From: Streptococcus parauberis NCFD 2020
GTDB lineage: Bacteria > Bacillota > Bacilli > Lactobacillales > Streptococcaceae
Reading direction: 5' to 3'
Assembly: GCF_000187935.1 (NCBI RefSeq)
Contig: NZ_AEUT02000001.1
Location: forward strand, 806,001-870,000
Length of the DNA: 64,000 nucleotides
The translations under genes and the position numbers were made by a program. Each line of letters begins with the position of its first letter. Positions within the stretch are counted from its first letter, which is position 1. Under the pieces are notes generated by a model, which was given only the letters and a program-made list of their open reading frames with translations, did no database searches and was not told the origin of the DNA. This document shows, piece after piece, positions 56,941 through 64,000 of this stretch.

Positions 56941-56986
56941 ATTTCTCTAAATACTATATAAGATTTTGAATGGTATTTAGAGAAAT
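56941..56986. repeat. 14-bp perfect inverted repeat
   Basis: ATTTCTCTAAATAC (56941-56954) and GTATTTAGAGAAAT (56973-56986), 18 bp apart, in the 332-base gap between padR and the dihydrouridine synthase gene. No T-run follows. The rest of the gap holds the padR promoter, an AAAGAAG/CTTCTTT hairpin near 56868-56900 and the dus promoter and leader. Confidence 0.6.
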
Positions 56987-57026
56987 AAGAAAAGTTTTAC
57001 AGTTACAAATTGCAAACCTGGGACTT

Positions 57027-57094
57027 GCACACTCCTCTCGTTATGGTATAGTATTAAAAGAAGATATTAGTAGCCGTAGGCTGCTATTTTTTAT
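57027..57094 (+). promoter_or_regulatory. dus promoter and leader hairpin
   Basis: TTGCAC, 16 bp, TATAGT before the gene; then AGTAGCC / GGCTGCT (57069-57085, one G-U pair) with GTA loop and ATTTTTTAT. The hairpin is a terminator candidate 17 bp upstream of the start codon, next to AAGGAG (57097-57102). Confidence 0.6.
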
Positions 57095-57110
57095 GTAAGG
57101 AGAATTATTA

Positions 57111-58070
57111 ATGACTGCTGAGAATTTTTGGCAAGATTTACCAAAACCATTTTTTATTTTAGCACCTATGGAGGACGTGACTGATGTAGCTTTTCGTCAT
57201 GTCGTCGCAAAAGCTGGAAGACCTGATGTTTTCTTCACCGAATTCACAAACTCTGCTTCTTATTGTCATCCTGATGGTATTGAATCCGTTAAAGGGCGTC
57301 TGACTTATACCCACGATGAACAACCATTAGTGGCCCATATTTGGGGTGATGTTCCTGATAACTTTGCTGAGATGGCAAAAGGCATGAAGGAAATGGGCTT
57401 TGCTGGTGTTGATATTAATATGGGTTGTCCAGCACCAAATGTCTTTAAGCACGGCCGCGGCTCGGGTCTGATTTTAAGACCAGAGGTTGCCGCTCAATTA
57501 ATTCATGCAACTAAAGAAGGTGGCCTTCCGGTATCCGTTAAAACGCGCCTGGGTCACGCCAAGCCAGAAGAGTACAAAGTTTGGCTTAAACACGTCCTGG
57601 AACAAGGCATTGCCAATCTTTCCATTCACCTAAGAACCAAGACCGAAATGTCGAAGGTGGACGCTCATTGGGAGATGATTGGTGAAATTAAAGAGCTGCG
57701 CGATCGCATCGCTCCCGATACGCTGCTGACAATCAATGGCGACATTCCAAACCGCCAAGTTGGCTTAGAGCTGGTTGAGAAATACGGCGTCGATGGTGTC
57801 ATGATTGGGCGTGGTATATTCCACAACCCTTACGCTTTTGAGAAAGTTCAGTCTGCCCATAGTCCCAAAGAATTGATTGATCTCTTCCGCTACCACTTGG
57901 ATCAGTTTGACAAATATCAATTGCGTCCCTTCCCATCAATGAAACGATCTTTTAAAATTTACATCCGCGGCTTTGCTGGCGCAAATGAGCTCCGCATTGC
58001 CCTTATGGATGCTAAAAATACAGATGAGTGTCGTAAGTTGGTAGATGAGTTTGAAGCAAAACAGTTATAA
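57111..58070 (+). CDS. dus: tRNA-dihydrouridine synthase
   Basis: FMN enzyme reducing uridines in tRNA D-loops. 319 residues: [16 protein letters not shown] near 15-30, [20 protein letters not shown] near 101-120 (catalytic Cys in GCPAP), VKTRLG near 144-149, [13 protein letters not shown] near 167-179, and NGDIPN then DGVMIGRG near 205-235. DusB/DusA assignment is not safe by eye. Codons in the middle (about 57440-57780) are visibly richer in G and C than in neighbours. Confidence 0.93.
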   Translation: MTAENFWQDLPKPFFILAPMEDVTDVAFRHVVAKAGRPDVFFTEFTNSASYCHPDGIESVKGRLTYTHDEQPLVAHIWGDVPDNFAEMAKGMKEMGFAGVDINMGCPAPNVFKHGRGSGLILRPEVAAQLIHATKEGGLPVSVKTRLGHAKPEEYKVWLKHVLEQGIANLSIHLRTKTEMSKVDAHWEMIGEIKELRDRIAPDTLLTINGDIPNRQVGLELVEKYGVDGVMIGRGIFHNPYAFEKVQSAHSPKELIDLFRYHLDQFDKYQLRPFPSMKRSFKIYIRGFAGANELRIALMDAKNTDECRKLVDEFEAKQL

Positions 58071-58075
58071 CATAC

Positions 58076-58103
58076 AAAAAAGGCTTATTTCTAAGCCTTT
58101 TTT
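58076..58103 (+). terminator. dus terminator
   Basis: AAAAAAGGCTTA / TAAGCCTTTTTT perfect stem with TTTC loop. Confidence 0.85.
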
Positions 58104-58118
58104 GTGTTAACTATTGGT

Positions 58119-58397
58119 TTATGATTTCTTAATAGACATTCCAATTACCAAGCCAATCAGCATTCCAAGCGAAACACCAGTGGCTAAATTTTTAGTCAAT
58201 GCTCCCAAAGCTGCACCGAGGGAAAGCCCAATTGCCATACCTAATGACATATAATTGTCATCTGCTACCTGTTCAATATTACTTTCAACGTCCTCTTTAG
58301 TTGCTTCTTCTTTAGATTTTTTATTGCTGATATAAATAATAAAAACGATGAAAATGATTACTGGTAAAATCATTAAAAATACATTATGCCATTCCAT
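58119..58397 (-). CDS. Small glycine-rich membrane protein, unknown
   Basis: 92 residues. N-terminal membrane helix (FLMILPVIIFIVFIIYI), an acidic loop (KKSKEEATKEDVESNIEQ), then two glycine-zipper-like segments (LGMAIGLSLGAALGALTKN and LGMLIGLVIGMSI). Glycine zippers favour helix packing or oligomers. No family recognised. GGAGG-type site (AGGAGGTTTCAGTA) before the ATG. Confidence 0.72.
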   Translation of the reverse strand: MEWHNVFLMILPVIIFIVFIIYISNKKSKEEATKEDVESNIEQVADDNYMSLGMAIGLSLGAALGALTKNLATGVSLGMLIGLVIGMSIKKS

Positions 58398-58462
58398 TAC
58401 TGAAACCTCCTAACATATATCTCTATTTCCATTATACCAAAGTCAACAATATTTGCAGTTAA

Positions 58463-58488
58463 AAAAGCCTGATATAAAAGTCAGGCTG
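58463..58488 (-). terminator. rlmD terminator
   Basis: AGCCTGA / TCAGGCT stem followed on the minus strand by TTTTTTAAC. It lies beyond the duplicated gene tail. Confidence 0.8.
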
Positions 58489-58517
58489 TTTATAACTTGT
58501 CATAATTAGGATGGCGG

Positions 58518-58574
58518 CATGAATTAGTTGCGTTTCTCTAACAAGCTCACACACTCCACGTGGTGCGTTTGTGG
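58518..58574 (-). pseudogene. Tail of a lost rlmD paralogue (57-bp direct repeat, copy 1)
   Basis: Reads in frame on the minus strand, with bases up to about 58596, as [29 protein letters not shown] tail of an RumA/TrmA-family methyltransferase, ending in a stop. The last 57 bp equal 58630-58686 exactly; upstream residues (PRIFLL) differ from the intact gene (QPVDLF). A second gene copy was lost, leaving its end. Confidence 0.7.
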
Positions 58575-58604
58575 GAGTAAAAAGATCCGGGGGACCTTTT
58601 TAGC

Positions 58605-58629
58605 ATGGTGCCTTGAAACTGGAAAGCAC

Positions 58630-58632
<3 letters not shown>
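58605..58632. repeat. Hairpin between the two repeat copies
   Basis: ATGGTGC / GCACCAT, 7-bp stem, directly after the rlmD stop codon. Confidence 0.5.
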
Positions 58633-59994
<1,362 letters not shown>

Positions 59995-60026
59995 CTATTT
60001 TCCTTTTCTCACTTTAGTCTTGCCCA

Positions 60027-60055
60027 TAAAAAGAAGGGTAACCTAAGTCCCCTTC
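60027..60055 (-). terminator. LCP gene terminator
   Basis: GAAGGG (60033-60038) and CCCTTC (60050-60055) stem, with a U-run on the minus strand. Confidence 0.65.
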
Positions 60056-60067
60056 ATTATAACATAT

Positions 60068-61639
60068 TTAACGTAAACCCATTCTTTTCAGTTGCTTTTG
60101 ATATTTCACAAAATCTACCTGAAGGGCTTGGCCTCCATACATATCATACTCATCAATCCAATCGCCATTTTCAGGAACAGTCACATGTTCAACGCCCTTG
60201 CCATTCGACATCACTGACAAGCCTTTTTGCGCCACAAATGGAAAGGATACATTGGTCGATGTTAAGGCATAAATCTTACCAATTGCCGCCGACCCAGTAA
60301 AGAGTCTTGCTGGATTTTTAACCTGAGACATGATTGCCGCCATCACTTGTTGCTGACGGACAGTCCGACCATAATCACCATCGTCATCCTTACGGAAACG
60401 CGCATAATTTAGAAGCGTCCGACCATCCATCTTTTGTTCGCCAACTTTGATGGTCTGTTGAGGAACGACACCATCCTTCATTCTTAAGTCGTCAGGAACT
60501 TTTACCGAAGGAACTGCTTCGCCGTCAACCGTTGCAAATTTAGCATCAATTTTTACACCCCCCGGAAAAAGCGTATCAATAGCTTCCGCGAATGTTTCAA
60601 AATCGACCATAACATAATACTTACAATCAATGTCATAATTAGCTTTCAGTGTCTTCCGAACTAAGTCAGCACCTTTATGATTATCTTGTTCACCGAGATT
60701 AAAAGAGGAATTTAACTTCATATCATAAGTATAGTCATTGTAACTATAACCTGGAATATTAACGAGAGTATCTCGCATAAAGCTAGCTATCTTAACTTTT
60801 TTATCCTTATTCCCAACATTGATCACCATAATAGTATCAGTCCTAGCTTCTGTCGACCCTTGTGTTACACGCTTATCTGAACCAAGAACTAGGATATTAG
60901 TCCCATCCTTAGTGTCAACACCATTGAAGGTTTCTGAAACTGCTGGTTTGTAGTTTTGCTTGTTTCCAGAGATATCAAGCATGCCTTTAAAGAACATAAA
61001 GACAATTCCCAGAATAAGGAAAAGAATAAACCAGAGTAACCATTTGAAGTAACGTTTTAGATTTTTCTTTGTTATTTTTCGTTTAGGTCTTTTTACATTT
61101 GAGTCCTGATAAGGAGAGACATCATCAGCGAAAGAACTTTGAAAGCTATCATTATTATCATATTGATCCTGATAACCAGAATTACTGTAATAGTCAGTTG
61201 AAGCTATGGTTTCCTGATAAAAAGGAACAGCGTATGTATCTTGTGCCTCGACTTGGCCAAAATCTTGATGATTATCTCTGTTTATAGCTTCTTGATAATT
61301 TCTACTTGACCGTTTTCTCCTTGATAAGGGTTTATCTTTTGGATATACGGGTAATCCGTTTGAGAGCCTTTCCGTTTGGAAACTTTCTTCTGGCCACTCA
61401 TGATTGGGTACAGGATTTTGAGAATAAGGTAATGGATCAGGGTCAACTACATACTCTGGGTAGTCGTGTCGCCCATGCCTAAATTGGGTCTCAAAAGTTG
61501 GAGTACCGGCTTCAAGTTTTGACTTTAAATATCGAAATTCTCTATTTTCATTTTCACTTAAATAATTGAGATTTCTTAAAAGATAATAATATCTCAATTC
61601 TTCATGGTGACTAAGGCCACCATTACCACTTTTTATCAT
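60068..61639 (-). CDS. LytR-CpsA-Psr (LCP) family cell-wall ligase, long cytoplasmic N-terminus
   Basis: Transfers undecaprenyl-linked glycopolymers to peptidoglycan. 523 residues. Residues 1-180 are a soluble, Asp/Asn/Gln/Tyr-rich segment; a basic patch (KRPKRKITKKNLKR) precedes the single membrane helix at about 199-217. The extracellular LCP domain at about 245-450 has ILVLGSDKR, ARTDTIMVINV (Arg and Asp for pyrophosphate), MRDTLVNIPG and NYARFRKDDDGDYGRTVRQQ. LCP proteins usually have short N-termini; this resembles Psr forms. The start site is weak (GGATGCATT). Likely psr by context. Confidence 0.9.
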   Translation of the reverse strand: MIKSGNGGLSHHEELRYYYLLRNLNYLSENENREFRYLKSKLEAGTPTFETQFRHGRHDYPEYVVDPDPLPYSQNPVPNHEWPEESFQTERLSNGLPVYPKDKPLSRRKRSSRNYQEAINRDNHQDFGQVEAQDTYAVPFYQETIASTDYYSNSGYQDQYDNNDSFQSSFADDVSPYQDSNVKRPKRKITKKNLKRYFKWLLWFILFLILGIVFMFFKGMLDISGNKQNYKPAVSETFNGVDTKDGTNILVLGSDKRVTQGSTEARTDTIMVINVGNKDKKVKIASFMRDTLVNIPGYSYNDYTYDMKLNSSFNLGEQDNHKGADLVRKTLKANYDIDCKYYVMVDFETFAEAIDTLFPGGVKIDAKFATVDGEAVPSVKVPDDLRMKDGVVPQQTIKVGEQKMDGRTLLNYARFRKDDDGDYGRTVRQQQVMAAIMSQVKNPARLFTGSAAIGKIYALTSTNVSFPFVAQKGLSVMSNGKGVEHVTVPENGDWIDEYDMYGGQALQVDFVKYQKQLKRMGLR

Positions 61640-61782
61640 AATGCATCCATCTAAACTAATATTTATTCTATAGTTATATCTATTCTATCATACTTTAATA
61701 TTTCTATTATAGCCTATATTTATTAGATTGTCTTATAAAATTACCATTTGCCAATATATTATTTACTATTTACTAACAATAC

Positions 61783-61808
61783 AAAAAAAGAAGGTAATCT
61801 TCTTTTTT
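61783..61808 (-). terminator. aroA-aroK terminator
   Basis: AAAAAAGAAG / CTTCTTTTTT, 10-bp stem with GTAAT loop, overlapping the aroK stop. Confidence 0.8.
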
Positions 61809-62298
61809 AAATACTTTTAATAATACGCACTATTTCTTCAGGGGTTCGATGATCGACATTAATAATTAAATCAGACAATCCTTCATATAACATCATGCGT
61901 CTTTCAAAGATTCCATGAAAATCTTCTTTTGAATTATTGAGAAAGAGTGGCCTTTGAAAAAACTTATCTTTTTTAATTCGGTCATAAAGAACTTCAAAAC
62001 TAGCCGAAAGGAGGATATTATTTTTTCGATTTTCTCTGAGTAGTTGACGATTCTTTTCACTGATTACAACGCCACCGCCTGTTGAAATAATGATATTCCC
62101 TTCTTTTGTCATTAATTCCTCCAGAAGAGCTGACTCAACCTGTCGAAATGCTTCTTCCCCTTGATGAGCAAAAAAATCTGAAATCGACATGCCTACTCGC
62201 TCTTCAATTATTAAATCCATATCCAAAAAATTATCATCCAAGAAAGAACCAATCGTGGTCTTTCCAGCACCCATAAATCCTAATAATACTTTAGCCAT
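61807..62298 (-). CDS. aroK: Shikimate kinase
   Basis: Phosphorylates shikimate in the chorismate pathway. 163 residues. Walker A GFMGAGKTT near 7-15, shikimate-binding DMDLIIEERVG near 26-36, and GGGVVISEKNR near 74-84; RPLFLNN lid near 116. Start overlaps the aroA stop by 8 nt, so translation is coupled. Confidence 0.94.
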   Translation of the reverse strand: MAKVLLGFMGAGKTTIGSFLDDNFLDMDLIIEERVGMSISDFFAHQGEEAFRQVESALLEELMTKEGNIIISTGGGVVISEKNRQLLRENRKNNILLSASFEVLYDRIKKDKFFQRPLFLNNSKEDFHGIFERRMMLYEGLSDLIINVDHRTPEEIVRIIKSI

Positions 62299-63574
62299 TA
62301 CTAATCCTTTCTAAATCTGTTAAAAATGATGGATAGCTTGTCGCAATTGCTTGAGATCCTGATAAGTCGACACTCCCATCATTAACAACTAAGCTAGCAA
62401 TAACAGCCATCATTGCTAAGCGGTGATCCAAATGGGCATCAACTTTCCCACCACGCAATTGATTTGGTCCATTAATAATCATACCATCTGACTTAGCTTC
62501 AATAGCAACGCCAAAGGTTGATAAGATTTCAGTCACAAGTGCAATCCGATCTGATTCTTTCACTCGTAATTCCTCAGCATCACTAATGGTTGTTTGTCCT
62601 TTAGCTTGACTAGCAAGCAAGGCAATAATCGGTAATTCATCAATCAAGCGTGGAATTAACTGACCAGAAATTTCAGTCGCTTTAAGTTGGGAATAACGGA
62701 CTCTAATTGTAGCCGACTGGTTGACTTTGTCTTCGTCAGTCAATTCTATCATTCCACCCATTGCTTTAACAACATCTAGAACACCTGTACGCGTCTTGTT
62801 AATCCCGACATTAGTTAGCATAATATCTGAACCCGGAACAATCAAAGCAGCTACAATCCAAAATGCGGCACTTGAGATATCACCTGGGACTTTAAACCTC
62901 TGCGCTTTTAAAGATTGAGGACCATTAATGGTTATTTCCTTACCCTGCACAGCAATTTCCCCACCAAACTGACGAATCATTTCTTCTGTGTGGTTTCGGG
63001 TCAACTCTTTTTCGATGACTTTAGTTTGTCCCTTGGCCTGAATCGCAGCCAGCAAGATAGCCGACTTCACCTGAGCAGAAGCTATCGGAAGATGATAAGT
63101 AATCGGTTTAAGCTCTGCTACTTCCTCAATAAACAATGGTGGATTAGCTTTTTGCGTCTGTCCTTCAATTTTGGCACCCATTCCTTGCAAAGGAATGGTA
63201 ATCCGATCCATAGGTCTGTTACTCAAGCTGGCATCGCCAACTAATCTTGTTGAAAAATTTTGACCAGCTAACAAGCCTGAAATTAAGCGCATTGAGGTTC
63301 CTGAATTGCCCATATCTAAGTCCTGGTTAGGTTTGGTTAAACCTTTTAGTCCTTTACCATAGACATAAGTCAAATGTCCTTCTTGAACAATCTTAATCCC
63401 CATTGCTTGAAATACTTTCATCGTCGCTAAAACATCTTCACTGAGCAATAAGTCTTCAATAACGGTGACCCCTTCAGCAATAGCTCCAAAAATGAGTGAC
63501 CGGTGACTAATCGATTTATCCCCAGGTACAGTAATCTTTCCATGTAATCCATTTTTAGTGGCTTTTAATAACAT
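62291..63574 (-). CDS. aroA: 3-phosphoshikimate 1-carboxyvinyltransferase (EPSP synthase)
   Basis: Joins phosphoenolpyruvate to shikimate 3-phosphate. 427 residues. GDKSISHRSL near 18-27, LDMGNSGTSMRLISGLLAG near 85-103, DELPIIALLA near 311-320, and RVKESDRI near 336-343. The GNSGTSMRL loop has Gly-Thr-Ser in the class II arrangement of Firmicutes (known to be glyphosate-tolerant), not the Gly-Thr-Ala of E. coli. Confidence 0.96.
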   Translation of the reverse strand: MLLKATKNGLHGKITVPGDKSISHRSLIFGAIAEGVTVIEDLLLSEDVLATMKVFQAMGIKIVQEGHLTYVYGKGLKGLTKPNQDLDMGNSGTSMRLISGLLAGQNFSTRLVGDASLSNRPMDRITIPLQGMGAKIEGQTQKANPPLFIEEVAELKPITYHLPIASAQVKSAILLAAIQAKGQTKVIEKELTRNHTEEMIRQFGGEIAVQGKEITINGPQSLKAQRFKVPGDISSAAFWIVAALIVPGSDIMLTNVGINKTRTGVLDVVKAMGGMIELTDEDKVNQSATIRVRYSQLKATEISGQLIPRLIDELPIIALLASQAKGQTTISDAEELRVKESDRIALVTEILSTFGVAIEAKSDGMIINGPNQLRGGKVDAHLDHRLAMMAVIASLVVNDGSVDLSGSQAIATSYPSFLTDLERISNG

Positions 63575-63617
63575 TTAATCCCTTTCATCAACCTTAATAC
63601 TTTTATTTTACAGAAAA

Positions 63618-63649
63618 AAATAAGCTTTTCAAGATAGAATAGCTTATTT
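63618..63649 (-). terminator. YihY/BrkB gene terminator
   Basis: AAATAAGCT / AGCTTATTT stem spanning the stop codon, U-run on the minus strand. Confidence 0.7.
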
Positions 63650-64000
63650 TTGTTGTTTGTGTTTACCAAATCTTCTTTTAAAAACCGATACAATATCGCT
63701 ACTACGGCCTTCTAACTTACCTTGATCAATTTCCTGATAAGTCGCATTAAATATTGCCCCTAAAATTAAAATCCTTGCTAAAAAAATAAACCATAACATG
63801 ATAATGAAAATCATGACCGAACCAAAGGTTTTAATATCGACCATTTTTTCCACATTGACGACAACATAATGACCAATCAAATTACTTAAGAAAGTCATTA
63901 CAAACCCTGTAAATAAAGCTCCAGGCATAATGTAACGGATTTTCTTGATACGAATATTAGGTAGCAAGAAGTAAAGAGCCATTAAACCAAGCAAAATTAT
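63644..64000 (-). CDS. YihY/BrkB-family membrane protein, 5' part outside window
   Basis: The visible 118 codons encode the C-terminal part: membrane segments around ALYFLLPN, ALFTGFVMTFLSNLIGHYVV and FGSVMIFIIMLWFIFLARILILGAIFNATY, then a basic tail (FKRRFGKHKQQK). The FGSVMIFIIMLWF..GAIFN pattern is typical of the UPF0761 (YihY, once called ribonuclease BN) family. The frame stays open to the window end, so an internal ATG at 63994 is not the start. Confidence 0.85.
   Translation of the reverse strand: MILLGLMALYFLLPNIRIKKIRYIMPGALFTGFVMTFLSNLIGHYVVVNVEKMVDIKTFGSVMIFIIMLWFIFLARILILGAIFNATYQEIDQGKLEGRSSDIVSVFKRRFGKHKQQK

Overview
The window reads as a chromosomal segment of a low-GC Gram-positive coccus, most likely a Streptococcus of the pyogenic group (S. 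uberis, S. parauberis or S. iniae type). The basis is the sequence itself: AT-rich DNA, strong GGAGG-type ribosome sites, dense minus-strand operons, and gene neighbourhoods familiar from that group (apt-recJ-rnz-hflX-miaA, the maltodextrin locus beside dltXABCD and uvrB, obg beside pepS, aroA-aroK-LCP-rlmD). The species assignment is inference. I saw no tRNA or rRNA genes, CRISPR array, prophage or intact insertion sequence.

Layout. 1-7373 (minus): 3' part of apt, then an overlapping housekeeping operon miaA-hflX-unknown-rnz-SDR-recJ. 7507-12453: a DUF3042 gene, a TDT-type exporter, an HMA-CDF fusion, trhO, alanine dehydrogenase with a small partner, and a truncated PHP histidinol phosphatase. 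12526-22663: a complete maltodextrin regulon (glgP, malQ, malR, malX, malF, malG, cytoplasmic GH13 amylase); its three structural promoters each carry a MalR-type palindrome. 22764-27236: dltXABCD for D-alanylation of teichoic acids. 27459-32580: uvrB and glnPQ with a consensus GlnR box. 32611-36793: an ABC-F ATPase behind a promoter, mini-ORF and terminator leader, then pnuC, a 53-residue small protein, obg and a DUF4044 gene. 36974-45606: pepS, corA (possibly leaderless), rsuA, two thioesterases, an MFS transporter with a structured leader, DUF1846, and fetAB with a PerR-like box. 45695-54315: membrane protein, deoxyribosyltransferase-like enzyme, XRE regulators, and a two-component/ABC transporter operon that ends in a 39-residue membrane peptide. 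53537-58397: a RibD_C remnant, DUF1761, an aldo-keto reductase, PadR-DUF2812, a dihydrouridine synthase, and a small glycine-rich membrane protein. 58518-64000 (minus): rlmD with the tail of a lost paralogue behind it, an LCP protein, aroK, aroA, and the 3' part of a YihY/BrkB gene.

How the genes work together. MalXFG import maltodextrins (the ATPase, presumably MsmK, is elsewhere), MalQ, MalP and the GH13 enzyme degrade them, and MalR senses them. DltXABCD and the LCP protein act on the wall. The two-component/ABC operon looks like an envelope or peptide stress module. The most interesting unexplained signals are RNA-level controls (ABC-F leader, MFS leader, dus leader, malX-malF hairpin), the terminal peptide of the sensor/transporter operon, and the 57-bp repeat behind rlmD. 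No wholly new system is obvious; most of the window is core genome.
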